Shown here one piece after another: positions 34,163-42,152 of a DNA stretch of 64,000 bases (the first letter of the stretch is position 1; every line of letters begins with the position of its first letter). The stretch is from Gammaproteobacteria bacterium (GTDB taxonomy: Bacteria > Pseudomonadota > Gammaproteobacteria > Pseudomonadales > Pseudohongiellaceae), in NCBI GenBank assembly GCA_029246545.1, contig JAQWMX010000005.1:248001-312000 (forward strand). The letters are read 5' to 3'. A model generated the notes under the pieces. It saw only the letters and a list, made by a program, of their open reading frames with translations, ran no database searches and had not been told where the DNA came from. A program made the translations under genes and the position numbers.

Positions 34163-34851
34163 TGGTGACACTTGCTGCACAACCTGAAAATATTGATATC
34201 GATTTAAAACGTTCAGCTTTAATCGTTGTTGATATGCAGAATGCCTTTGCTAAACCAGGAGGCATGCTGGACTTATTCGGAGCTGATATTTCTGGCGCTG
34301 CTTCTGCTATACATGTTAATCAGCTCTTACTTGCCGCCGCACGCAAAGCTGGTGTGGAAATTATCTACTTAGCAATGACATATAAAACAGACCTAAGCAA
34401 TGCAGGAAACCCATCATCACCCAATTACCATAAAGAATTAGGTTTAAGACTAATGCGTGAAAAGCCAGAGCATGCCGGAAAGTTACTTATTGATGGAAGC
34501 TGGGATTGGCAAATTATTGATGAACTTAAACCTCAAAAGAACGAAATACTAATTCGAAAATCTCGCTATAGTGGTTTTGTCGGTACTAATCTAGATGACT
34601 ACCTACAGAGCAAAAATATTCGAAATTTATTTCTTACTGGCATAACCACTAATGTTTGCGTAGAGAGTACCGGACGCGACGCTTTTTTTGCAGAGTATTG
34701 GCCGATTCTAATTGGTGATGCAGTAAATCACACAGGTCCAAAATTTTGTGCTGACGCAAGCCGTTGGAATTTTGAAAACATATTTGGCTGGGTAACAGAA
34801 TCTAAAGATGTAATAACAGTTTTTGAGAAGGAATGTGACGCCTCTAGATAA
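34162..34851 (+). CDS. RutB-like isochorismatase-family amidohydrolase
   Basis: From ATG 34162 the protein has 229 residues and resembles E. coli RutB, the ureidoacrylate amidohydrolase of pyrimidine degradation, along its whole length: SALIVVDMQNAFAKPGG, SPNYHKELGLRLMR, GSWDWQIIDEL, RYSGFVGT, TGITTNVCVEST. The catalytic triad is D24, K133 and C166, and the spacing equals that of RutB as I recall it. No other rut gene is present in the window, so it may act outside the Rut pathway or on a related ureido compound. It is coupled to the rhodanese gene. Confidence 0.82.
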   Translation: MVTLAAQPENIDIDLKRSALIVVDMQNAFAKPGGMLDLFGADISGAASAIHVNQLLLAAARKAGVEIIYLAMTYKTDLSNAGNPSSPNYHKELGLRLMREKPEHAGKLLIDGSWDWQIIDELKPQKNEILIRKSRYSGFVGTNLDDYLQSKNIRNLFLTGITTNVCVESTGRDAFFAEYWPILIGDAVNHTGPKFCADASRWNFENIFGWVTESKDVITVFEKECDASR

Positions 34852-34897
34852 AATATTTACTATAAACCTTTATTAAAATAAAAATTTTAAGGTGAGC

Positions 34898-35149
34898 ATG
34901 ATGCCTGTACCAATTATTGAAGTCGTCGGCTGGGTTTTATGGGAATTTATTTTTGCCTTTATTTTCTACAATTCTGGATCAGTCTTCCTAAGGCTACTAA
35001 GTTTCGGTAAAGTGAAGAATCCAATTATTTCTCCCAGCGCCTTTAGAAAAGAAAAACCTCAATTACAGAATGCTTCCTTATGCTACTTGGTGGGAATGGT
35101 TTTTTACATGAGCCTTGTTATCATTTTCATAGTAATTAATAACTCATAA
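34898..35149 (+). CDS. small membrane protein, unrecognised
   Basis: The protein has about 83 residues with two hydrophobic segments (about 8-33, rich in aromatic residues, and about 62-80) joined by a basic hydrophilic stretch (SFGKVKNPI...FRKEKPQ). AAGGTG serves as ribosome site. The first ATG at 34898 is used here; 34901 and a GTG at 34892 are also possible. I do not recognise a family. It lies 46 bp after the RutB-like gene and may be cotranscribed. Confidence 0.6.
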   Translation: MMPVPIIEVVGWVLWEFIFAFIFYNSGSVFLRLLSFGKVKNPIISPSAFRKEKPQLQNASLCYLVGMVFYMSLVIIFIVINNS

Positions 35150-35165
35150 TTTTTTAGAGAGATAC

Positions 35166-35288
35166 ATGACAACGGTTCACAGGGATGCGCAGAAAGATGC
35201 AAATTTGAAAGTACGCCAAATCTACGATGACATAATGGCCGCTCGTGGTACCCATCGGATCAATAACATTTGGGAAACTAGGAAATGA
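35166..35288 (+). pseudogene. N-terminal remnant of a carboxymuconolactone-decarboxylase-family protein
   Basis: A 40-codon frame (35166-35288) encodes VRQIYDDIMAARGTHRINNIWE, which resembles the N-terminal region of CMD/peroxidase-related proteins that continue for another 100 or more residues. Here it ends at a TGA after ETRK, and the next gene begins in that stop (ATGA). A GAGAGA ribosome-like site precedes the ATG. It is most likely a truncated gene; the family assignment is from memory of the motif and moderately sure. Confidence 0.5.
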
Positions 35289-35782
35289 CGAAAACACTAT
35301 CACAACTTATTGGTTTAATTTTTTTTAGCATTTCATTAATAGCCTGTTCTACTACAAGACAATCCAACAACGATCAACAAGATGTTTTAACTGCCCTTAC
35401 AATTTTTGTGCAAGCATTTGAAAATGGAGATTTAGAACTTATGGAAGCAAGCTTTGCTGAAGATGCAACTGGCTTCCCCCGGGCTATCATGTCTAATGAG
35501 CTTAGTTTTCCAATACAAATATCCGACTACTTGCGTGTACAGGGAATAGATCCTCAGATGAGGCAATTAGTCGCAATGTGGCATGCAAGTGATGAAGAGC
35601 CTCCTTATATGTTACTTGACCCCTTAGACTTGGTAATACAATTGTATGGCGATGCTGCCTTAGCTACTTTCCATTTAATCGATGGGGACGCGCTTTCCAG
35701 AAGGTCATTTGTGCTGGCTAAACGCGCCGGTGATTGGAAAATCGTTCACCTACATGCCTCAAATGTAATCAGTTCTGAATAA
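35285..35782 (+). CDS. SnoaL/NTF2-like lipoprotein
   Basis: The 165-residue protein has a lipoprotein signal with lipobox LIAC (cysteine 21). The mature part resembles the SnoaL/NTF2-like fold: VLTALTIFVQAFENGDLELMEASFAEDATGF opens with the typical helix and strand (shown in part), and the end has RSFVLAKRAGDWKIVHLHASNV, the closing beta-sheet of this fold. Such domains bind small ligands or assist enzymes; no specific role can be given. It overlaps the CMD remnant by 4 bases. Confidence 0.7.
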   Translation: MTKTLSQLIGLIFFSISLIACSTTRQSNNDQQDVLTALTIFVQAFENGDLELMEASFAEDATGFPRAIMSNELSFPIQISDYLRVQGIDPQMRQLVAMWHASDEEPPYMLLDPLDLVIQLYGDAALATFHLIDGDALSRRSFVLAKRAGDWKIVHLHASNVISSE

Positions 35783-35825
35783 CTCTTGCTCAAATAATCA
35801 ACATTCTTAATCCTCTTCACTTGCT

Positions 35826-36308
35826 ATGAGACTATGGTCAATCAACCCAAGTTATCTTGACTCAAAAGGTTTAGTCGCTTTATGGCGTGAAGGGCTCTTA
35901 GCGCAAAAAGTGTTGTTAGGGAAAACTAAAGGGTATAAAAACCATCCTCAATTAGATCGCTTTAAAGACAGTGATAGTCCTGTAGGTGCTATCGCAACTT
36001 ATTTGAGGGCCGTTGCACAAGAGGCTGATTCCCGAAATTATAGTTTTGATAAATCTAAGATTGTAACTATGAGTTTACAAAATAAAATTAAGGTTAATAG
36101 TGGCCAATTAGAATTTGAATACTCACATTTACTCACTAAACTAAAAGTACGTGATCCGCAGAGCTATCAAAATCTAATGATGAATAAAAAAATAGAGGCA
36201 CACCATATGTTCATTAAGGTTCATGGTGATATAGAAAATGGGAAATTGTCTAACTTCCTCATTAAAGTTGAGTACTTTATAAAAGAAAATAAACAGTGTA
36301 ATTTATAA
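35826..36308 (+). CDS. pyrimidine-dimer DNA glycosylase family protein
   Basis: The 160 residues match the Pyr_excise family, related to T4 endonuclease V: MRLWSINPSYLDSKGLVALWREGLLAQKVL at the N-terminus (in part), GKTKGYKNHPQLDRF near residue 37, IATYLRAVAQEADSRNYSFDKSKI near 55, and EFEYSHLLTKLKVRDPQSY near 96. If active, it would cut the glycosidic bond of UV-induced cyclobutane dimers. That suits an organism of sunlit water, though activity is inferred. The gene has its own 43-bp spacer and is AT-rich like its neighbours. Confidence 0.8.
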   Translation: MRLWSINPSYLDSKGLVALWREGLLAQKVLLGKTKGYKNHPQLDRFKDSDSPVGAIATYLRAVAQEADSRNYSFDKSKIVTMSLQNKIKVNSGQLEFEYSHLLTKLKVRDPQSYQNLMMNKKIEAHHMFIKVHGDIENGKLSNFLIKVEYFIKENKQCNL

Positions 36309-36335
36309 GAAACAAATATAATAAAACACTACATT

Positions 36336-36683
36336 ATGGAAACTATCTCACAAAGTGCTGGAGCTTTAATCAGTTTAATTTTAGGTTTTATAGCTATCTT
36401 TTGGCCAGAAAAAACAGAAACATTCACATCAGTACAAGGCATAGGAAAAGAAGGTAACTCAGAGATTCGTGCAACTTATGGAGGTTTTTTCTTCGGAATT
36501 GCATTGTTTGCTTTGCTCTCCCAAAACACTACTGTTTTTTTAGTTCTAGGTATCGGCTGGCTTAGTGCAGCGCTTGTGAGACTTGCATCTTTTTGTTTTG
36601 GTTTTTATACCAATAAAAACTTAATGGGAGTGGTTTTTGAAGGGTTAATTGGACTCTTATGCTTATCATCGTTTATTTTTTAG
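36336..36683 (+). CDS. four-helix membrane protein (DUF4345-like)
   Basis: The 115-residue protein has four hydrophobic segments (about 8-23, 47-63, 67-90, 98-115). The pattern of an N-terminal helix, a polar loop with NSEIRATYGGFFFGIALF, and paired C-terminal helices resembles DUF4345 membrane proteins of unknown function. It closes the plus-strand orphan-gene run and overlaps trmB at its 3' end by 4 bases in convergent orientation. Confidence 0.65.
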   Translation: METISQSAGALISLILGFIAIFWPEKTETFTSVQGIGKEGNSEIRATYGGFFFGIALFALLSQNTTVFLVLGIGWLSAALVRLASFCFGFYTNKNLMGVVFEGLIGLLCLSSFIF

Positions 36684-37363
36684 CGCTTCTTGAAAATTAA
36701 ATCCCAAACACCATGACCTAGTTTTTCGCCACGACGTTGAAATTTTGTCACTGGCCTAATGTTTGTATTTACAAAGCTCCCTGAATCAGATTGATTCTCA
36801 AGCTCCTTAATGCTGCTTAATACTTCCATCATTTGCTCAGCATAATTCTCCCAATCGGTTGCTAGATGAATTAATCCATTTTCTTTTAGTTTTGGCAAAA
36901 GGCTATAAACAAATTCAGCTTGAATTAGTCGCCTTTTGTTATGTCTTTTTTTATGCCAAGGGTCAGGGAAAAATATTTGCACTTTATCAAGTGAGTTATC
37001 TGCTATACATTCTTGTAAAATTAACTTCGCATCATCTTGGAACACTCTAATATTGTTTAATCTCAATTCATCGATTTTGCGTAATAAAGTTCCTATTCCG
37101 GGAGGGTGAACATCTACACCGATATAATTTTGATTAGGGTTCTCTTTCGCCATCTGCGCTAAAGAATCTCCCATACCAAAACCAATTTCAAATACTAGAG
37201 GATTATCATTAGAAAAAACCTCTTCAGAGTTAAGTAGACCATGCTGTCTTTCTAAGCCCAAACTTGGCCAGAGATCATCTAATGCATTTTGTTGTGATTG
37301 TGTTAGACGGCCGCCCCGCACAACATAACTTTTAATTGTGCGTATATGTTTTTCTGTATCCAT
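36680..37363 (-). CDS. trmB: tRNA (guanine-N7)-methyltransferase
   Basis: TrmB makes m7G46 in the tRNA variable loop using SAM. ATG 37363, which overlaps the stop of the upstream gene (TGATG), gives 227 residues. Motifs: EIGFGMGDSLA SAM-binding loop near residue 59, GVDVHPPGIG near 82, and the DPWHKKRHNKRRLIQ signature near 142. It is translationally coupled to the DUF423 gene. Confidence 0.95.
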   Translation of the reverse strand: MDTEKHIRTIKSYVVRGGRLTQSQQNALDDLWPSLGLERQHGLLNSEEVFSNDNPLVFEIGFGMGDSLAQMAKENPNQNYIGVDVHPPGIGTLLRKIDELRLNNIRVFQDDAKLILQECIADNSLDKVQIFFPDPWHKKRHNKRRLIQAEFVYSLLPKLKENGLIHLATDWENYAEQMMEVLSSIKELENQSDSGSFVNTNIRPVTKFQRRGEKLGHGVWDLIFKKR

Positions 37364-37743
37364 CACGATTTAAATCGACTGCGCACAAGGCCATAAACAA
37401 TTAGGCCCCAGCCGATTAAAAATACGATACCACCTAAGGGAGTAATATAAGCAAAGAAGCTTATCCCTGTTAAAGCTAGCAAGTACAAACTACCTGAAAA
37501 TAAAACTATGCCTGTTTGAAAAGCAAAGCCGCTACGGCTGAAGCTTTTCGATGCCGGAAATATATAACTAAGCAAACCAGACAAGATCAATGCCGCGACA
37601 TGAAACATTTGATACAGCACAGCAGTATTCCAGGTACTAAGACTAGCTTCCGATAGAAAACCTTCTAAGCTATGAGCACCAAAAGCACCAAATGCTACTA
37701 CTAAGAAGCCGTTAATTGCTGCATATAAAAGAAATCTTTCCAT
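37363..37743 (-). CDS. DUF423 membrane protein (YgdD family)
   Basis: The 126-residue protein has four membrane helices and the DUF423 N-terminal motif GAFGAHSLEGFLS near residue 20. GSLYLLALTG and ITPLGGIVFLIGWG are the other conserved parts. The family is widespread and its function unknown. It lies between the rpoH terminator and trmB and forms a coupled pair with trmB. Confidence 0.87.
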   Translation of the reverse strand: MERFLLYAAINGFLVVAFGAFGAHSLEGFLSEASLSTWNTAVLYQMFHVAALILSGLLSYIFPASKSFSRSGFAFQTGIVLFSGSLYLLALTGISFFAYITPLGGIVFLIGWGLIVYGLVRSRFKS

Positions 37744-37771
37744 TAGTTCTCCAGTTTAATATTTCGGGCAT

Positions 37772-37801
37772 AAAAAAGCCGCCTCTAAGGCGGCTTTTTT
37801 T
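37772..37801 (-). terminator. intrinsic terminator of rpoH
   Basis: AAAAAAGCCGCC at 37772-37783 and GGCGGCTTTTTT at 37789-37800 form a perfect stem with a TCTAA loop. It lies 23 bases past the rpoH stop and has a T-run on either strand. Confidence 0.93.
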
Positions 37802-37823
37802 AAATTTAGTAAGATTTAGAGGT

Positions 37824-38717
37824 TTAGGCTTCCAATCGAGCTTTTACTTTATTCATCGCATTTTTTTCTAATTGTCTGACTCGCTCTGCAGAAATCCCGT
37901 ATTTATCTGCCAGCTCATGCAATGTGGATTTGTTATCACTTAACCAACGCTGAGAAATAATGTCTTTACTACGGTCATCCAATCCTTCAAGTGCCATGTA
38001 GAGGTTGTCTGTACTGGATTCAGTGTAGTCCTCATCTTCTACTTTCTGTGCTGGATCAAAGCGAAAGTCTTCCAGATATTGCGCAGGTGCTATAGCCACT
38101 TCATCATCATCTGAATCCGGAGCTCCATCGAATGAAGCATCATATGCTCCAAGACGGCCTTCCATCTGCATGACTGTTTTAGGATCTACGCCTAAATCTG
38201 CTGCAACTTTGTCTGCTTCTTCCTTACTGAGCCAACCAAGACGCTTTTTTGAGCCTCTTAGATTAAAAAATAGTTTACGTTGAGCTTTAGTTGTCGCAAC
38301 TTTTACAATACGCCAATTGCGCAGAATAAATTCATGCATTTCGGCTTTAACCCAATGCACTGCAAAGGAGACTAAGCGAACGCCTTTTTCCGGATTAAAT
38401 CGTTTTACTGCCTTCATTAATCCAACATTACCTTCTTGGATCAGGTCAGCCTCAGATAAACCATAACCAGAATAGCTCTTTGCCATATATACAACGAAGC
38501 GCATGTGAGCAAGAACTAATTTACGAGCGGCATCAAGATCTTCCTCGTAATAGTATTTGTTAGCCAAATCTGACTCTTCTTCTGCTGTTAGAACAGGGAT
38601 ACGGTTAACTGCCGTAATATAAGCATTCAGGTCACGGCCAGGCACCATAGTGTCGATAACACTAAGGTTATTGCCTGTTAGATCTCCTGACTTTGCTTTG
38701 TATACTTTCCCAGTCAT
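37824..38717 (-). CDS. rpoH: heat-shock sigma factor RpoH (sigma-32)
   Basis: RpoH directs RNA polymerase to heat-shock promoters for chaperones and proteases. From ATG 38717 the protein has 297 residues. Region 2 is clear ([27 protein letters not shown] in part; [22 protein letters not shown] in part). The RpoH box that contacts core and FtsH/DnaK reads [15 protein letters not shown], and region 4.2 is [17 protein letters not shown] near the end. A TTG five codons upstream, with AGGA before it, is an alternative start. The 5' spacer of about 230 bp shows no certain sigma-E or sigma-70 pair. Confidence 0.95.
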   Translation of the reverse strand: MTGKVYKAKSGDLTGNNLSVIDTMVPGRDLNAYITAVNRIPVLTAEEESDLANKYYYEEDLDAARKLVLAHMRFVVYMAKSYSGYGLSEADLIQEGNVGLMKAVKRFNPEKGVRLVSFAVHWVKAEMHEFILRNWRIVKVATTKAQRKLFFNLRGSKKRLGWLSKEEADKVAADLGVDPKTVMQMEGRLGAYDASFDGAPDSDDDEVAIAPAQYLEDFRFDPAQKVEDEDYTESSTDNLYMALEGLDDRSKDIISQRWLSDNKSTLHELADKYGISAERVRQLEKNAMNKVKARLEA

Positions 38718-38965
38718 TTGTTTATGTACCAAATTCCTATTATTTGTCTGACTTGCTCTTAGTTTAGAACCCGATAATTAGGCTCTATAACTACCCGTGA
38801 CACCTTTTATATCAAAAATTACTTTTTAAACTCTACTATGTAGACCTCGCGGGGCGCGGAATGTTACCACTTTTACTAATTGACTTACCAGCTAATCAAG
38901 GTGTTTTTAAGGTTTTTTAGCATGCCACACCCTTAATCTAGTACCTTTTTTTACAATTTCAAGTC

Positions 38966-39424
38966 TTAGTAATAATATTCTGTGTAGCCAGGAAGCAAGC
39001 GATATCTAGAATTTAAAAATGCCACAATATCTATTAGCTCTGTCACTTTCATCTCTTCATTTAAATACATGGGGGAAGAGTTCACTCTATTTCTATCCTG
39101 CCTTGGCAGTAAATCAAGGTATTGATCTGAAAGCACATGGTCGGGATTAATAATCGACGTCGTTAAGTCTCCATAAGTTTTGGCAAAAATCAATTCTCCT
39201 CCAAGAACCGCCGTAAAGGGCCTGATTCCTGAATAGTCAGGCAATTCTACCCCCTCTACCGCGTGACATTGAACACAGCCCAAAGAAACAAACGCCTGTT
39301 GCCCGCGCTCAATGTCCCCCCTTAATATTGGAAATCTAAAGTCATTGGCATAATCCGGGTAAATGCGGCATGCACTTAGCAATAAAACAGATAGGCCGAG
39401 CGCCATTAATAAATATTTTTTCAT
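38966..39424 (-). CDS. lipoprotein cytochrome c, single heme
   Basis: The 152-residue protein has a lipoprotein signal with lipobox LSAC (cysteine 19) and one class I heme site, CVQCH near residue 50. A probable axial methionine lies in SSPMYLNEEMKVTELIDIVAFLNSRY near 117 (shown in part). It would be membrane-anchored in the periplasm and carry single electrons. The last residues are tyrosine-rich (YTEYYY). The partner oxidoreductase is unknown. It is divergent from the TSUP transporter with 120 bp between. Confidence 0.85.
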   Translation of the reverse strand: MKKYLLMALGLSVLLLSACRIYPDYANDFRFPILRGDIERGQQAFVSLGCVQCHAVEGVELPDYSGIRPFTAVLGGELIFAKTYGDLTTSIINPDHVLSDQYLDLLPRQDRNRVNSSPMYLNEEMKVTELIDIVAFLNSRYRLLPGYTEYYY

Positions 39425-39546
39425 AGGAAATTCTCCTGTCTACTCTCGTTATATGTTCATTATAAATCTTTTAAAAAATAGTGAACTTGATATAAGTCAG
39501 ATGAGACGAGGTGTCTATATATGCGGCGGTCTGAGATAATAACGTG

Positions 39547-40311
39547 ATGGAATTTGAATTAAGTTTTCAGTTTATTGCCTTACTAATCGGCGCCGGTATC
39601 TTCGCTGGTTTTATTAATACTATTGCCGGCGGAGGTTCAATGCTTAGTTTACCCGCCTTAATGATTTTAGGAATGCCCGCAGATATCGCCAATGGTACAA
39701 ACCGAGTAGGTATACTCTTACAATCTACTGCCGGAGCCAGGCGTTTTCACCAAAAAGGAAAATTAGAACCTGCTTCAATAATCCCTACCTTGATACCGAC
39801 ATTGAGTGGTTCGCTAATCGGCTCATTGCTGGCCTCTTATTTACCTGTGGAATTTTTAAAACCGGCACTATTAACCACCATGCTAGCTATGGCTCTTATT
39901 ATGTTAGTAAGGCCTTCAATTGTTGCCCCTCCAGAAGGCACTCCCACCTATAAATTAAGTGAACGCCCTATGGCTTGGTTTGGGCTTTTTATTGCAGGGC
40001 TTTACGGTGGCTTTGTTCAGGCTGGAGTCGGATTCATTCTCATTGCTGCTCTAGCTGGCGGACTGCGTTATGACTTGGTGCGGTCTAATGCATTAAAAAT
40101 GGCAATCACCGTTCCAGTAACCATAGTTGCTTTGACTGTTTATGTGCTACGCGACCAAGTGCAATGGATTCCAGGCTTAGTACTAGCCATCGGCATGGTA
40201 ATTGGCGCCATGGCGAGTGTGCAATTTGCCATAAATGTGCCTCAGACTGTTTTAAAGTGGGTTATGTTCGGTATGGTTCTACTGGTTTGTATCGGCGCAT
40301 ATTTCAGTTAA
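39547..40311 (+). CDS. TSUP-family transporter (TauE/SafE type)
   Basis: The protein has about 254 residues and seven to eight membrane helices. It carries the TSUP repeat motif twice: FAGFINTIAGGGSMLSLPALM near residue 20 (in part), and FVQAGVGFILIAAL near 155. The family exports or imports sulfite, sulfonates or other small organic anions, and the substrate cannot be told. GTG at 39544 is an alternative start one codon upstream. A terminator hairpin lies 60 bp past its end. Confidence 0.9.
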   Translation: MEFELSFQFIALLIGAGIFAGFINTIAGGGSMLSLPALMILGMPADIANGTNRVGILLQSTAGARRFHQKGKLEPASIIPTLIPTLSGSLIGSLLASYLPVEFLKPALLTTMLAMALIMLVRPSIVAPPEGTPTYKLSERPMAWFGLFIAGLYGGFVQAGVGFILIAALAGGLRYDLVRSNALKMAITVPVTIVALTVYVLRDQVQWIPGLVLAIGMVIGAMASVQFAINVPQTVLKWVMFGMVLLVCIGAYFS

Positions 40312-40371
40312 ATTGAAGTTAAACAGAGGCAAAACTAAACTTTAGATACTTAAATTACTTTATCGAATGTA

Positions 40372-40399
40372 AAAAAAGAGAGCATCTGCTCTCTTTTTT
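40372..40399. terminator. bidirectional terminator between TSUP gene and DUF6644-like genes
   Basis: AAAAAAGAGAGCA and TGCTCTCTTTTTT form a stem with a very short loop and A/T runs on both sides. It is placed between two convergent genes and probably serves both. Confidence 0.88.
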
Positions 40400-40422
40400 A
40401 TTACTGTCATTTAACTTTTTTA

Positions 40423-40911
40423 TTATTCAACAAAAGGCATAAAGCGTCCAAGAATAATAACTACGACCCAGATAATCAGCGATAAACCCCCAATGACTTT
40501 AGCTCTGAAATCAGCGTCTTCACCATCAGCGAGCTGACTTAATTCTTTATGCTCACCAAAATAAAACCACAGAGCATTCAATCCGGCAATTAGCACAAGT
40601 CCCATCTTCCATTGAAACGCAATGTTAGGACCATAACGTTCTGGGTTAGAAGCAATAAAAGTAATTCCCGATAATAAATTTATAGCAAAGCCCACCATTG
40701 CTATCGGAATAAATTTCATTGCCGCTTTCATATTTATAAAACGAGCAAAGCCTACTACTCTAAGATCAATAACTAACAATGATCCAAAAAGAATCGATAA
40801 GCCAATAAAGTGAGCCGTTTCCGCAGCTACAAATATCCAGGAAACCTCTCTACTTGCTACACCTAACCAGGAAGCTCCTAGCCAGTCAAAAGTTGGTTGT
40901 AAAAATTCCAT
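40423..40911 (-). CDS. four-helix membrane protein, A-type, copy 1 (DUF6644-like)
   Basis: The 162-residue protein has four hydrophobic helices. Helix 1 carries a histidine in AAETAHFIGLSILFGS and ends in DLRVVGFA. Helix 2 has INLLSG, helix 3 FQWKMGLVLIAGLNALWF, a second histidine follows in FGEHKEL, and helix 4 ends GRFMPF. It is about half identical to the A-type gene at 41665-42141 and more distantly related to both B-type proteins. It lies 10 bases after B-type copy 1 and must be cotranscribed with it. The conserved membrane histidine could hold heme b, but that is inference. Confidence 0.75.
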   Translation of the reverse strand: MEFLQPTFDWLGASWLGVASREVSWIFVAAETAHFIGLSILFGSLLVIDLRVVGFARFINMKAAMKFIPIAMVGFAINLLSGITFIASNPERYGPNIAFQWKMGLVLIAGLNALWFYFGEHKELSQLADGEDADFRAKVIGGLSLIIWVVVIILGRFMPFVE

Positions 40912-40921
40912 GATCTGCCCC

Positions 40922-41413
40922 TTACTGTAGATAAGCCATTAGACGGCCAGTAACTACTGCACCAGTCCAAGAAGCTAAACATGCAGCTGATAGCAGCATA
41001 GTTAATTTTTCATCACGGCCATTTCTGATGCCACCCATGATCGACTTCATTAAGATGCCACCTATTACAATCAAGGCTATTTTGAGCTGGAAAGAACCCT
41101 GAAAGATATAGGTAGAAAAATAACCGGTGAGTAACAGCAAGCCCGATACCAAATTAAGCATAAAACCTGTCCAACCGATCATAAACAATCTGTCATAAGC
41201 TGAAATAGAAATGTCTTTAGCAAAGCCAAGCACACGCATATTAAACGCAATAACCACTCCCATCACAGTCATCATGCCTAGACCATGCGCCGAAAGAGCT
41301 ATCGGATAAGCCATGTAATTACCGGTCCCGCCAGTAACCCACATACCAAGGCTACTTAACTCTACCGAACAAACAAAGCCAATTGGCTCTATACACCCAA
41401 AGTCAAATTCCAT
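40922..41413 (-). CDS. four-helix membrane protein, B-type, copy 1 (DUF6644-like)
   Basis: The 163-residue protein begins with a polar segment containing C7-IEPIGFV-C15, then LSSLGMWVTGGTG. Four helices follow. Helix 1 has the histidine in LSAHGLGMMTVMG and ends in NMRVLGFA. Helix 2 has LNLVSGLLLL, helix 3 FQLKIALIVIGG, and helix 4 ends GRLMAYL. The two cysteines and the EP-GF motif also occur in B-type copy 2. It is the first gene of the downstream copy of the tandem unit. Confidence 0.75.
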   Translation of the reverse strand: MEFDFGCIEPIGFVCSVELSSLGMWVTGGTGNYMAYPIALSAHGLGMMTVMGVVIAFNMRVLGFAKDISISAYDRLFMIGWTGFMLNLVSGLLLLTGYFSTYIFQGSFQLKIALIVIGGILMKSIMGGIRNGRDEKLTMLLSAACLASWTGAVVTGRLMAYLQ

Positions 41414-41664
41414 CGTTAAACCTTAAATTATTTTTAGCTGTGAATTTACAGCTTTAATTATTTAGCAAAATTCAAAAATAATTTGAATCTTGCCTCCCTA
41501 AAATTGCTATGTACTCATGCTTATAATGCAGGCGCTAAAGTAAACTACATCCCCAATGGAATCAAGTTCATTGTGTGCAGGCAATAGGGAATTATCTGCT
41601 TAAAAAGCCTAGTTTTTAGTGGTTTAAGGCAGTTTAGTTAACAATTTGAAACAGTTAATAACTG

Positions 41665-42141
41665 TTATAAAAACGCCATCCAGCGCGCCACACTGATCAC
41701 TGCCAACCATAACAATAAAGAAACCATCGCAATTACTTTAGCCGTAGGCTCAGCTTGTTCGCCATCAGCCAACTTGACTAGCTTCGTGTGCTCACCGAAC
41801 CAAAACCATAATGCATTAAGCCCGGCTATCAGTATTAATCCCATTTTCCACTGAAAACCTGTATTACTAACAAAGGTTTCAGGGCTCCAAGAAAATAACG
41901 CAGCACCCGAAAACAGGTTTAAAGAGAAACCCAACATCGCTAAAGGAATAAATTTCATCGCATCACGCATGTTTATAAAATTTGCAAAGCCTGCAACCCG
42001 CAAATCAATCACTAACAATGAGCCAAATAAAATAGATAATCCGGTGAAATGTACAATTTCCATGGCAGGGTACGCCCAAGGAGAAAGGTTAATCCAATCA
42101 TGCAGCGAAGATGTTCCTATCCAATTTACAAATGCATCCAT
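41665..42141 (-). CDS. four-helix membrane protein, A-type, copy 2 (DUF6644-like)
   Basis: This 158-residue paralogue of the A-type protein at 40.4 kb shares IVHFTGLSILFGSLLVIDLRV (in part), NFINMRDAMKFIPLAMLGF (in part), FQWKMGLILIAGLNALWF, FGEHTKL and KVIAMVSLLLW. The membrane histidine, the arginine of DLRV and the EH pair are conserved. It follows B-type copy 2 by 11 bases. About 250 bp of noncoding DNA separates this pair from copy 1, so each pair probably has its own promoter. Confidence 0.75.
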   Translation of the reverse strand: MDAFVNWIGTSSLHDWINLSPWAYPAMEIVHFTGLSILFGSLLVIDLRVAGFANFINMRDAMKFIPLAMLGFSLNLFSGAALFSWSPETFVSNTGFQWKMGLILIAGLNALWFWFGEHTKLVKLADGEQAEPTAKVIAMVSLLLWLAVISVARWMAFL

Positions 42142-42152
42142 TAATTAACCCC

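Noticed and set aside
31211-36683. Possible integron cassette array, because small genes are all on one strand and fragments such as GCGTTAG (31266) and TTTAAC...GCGTTATG (32187) recall attC ends
   Set aside because: Paired, complementary attC boxes with inner arms could not be assembled at any spacer, spacers differ from one another, and no integrase is present.
38733-38965. Sigma-E or sigma-70 promoter for rpoH
   Set aside because: No hexamer pair with acceptable spacing was found on the minus strand by eye.
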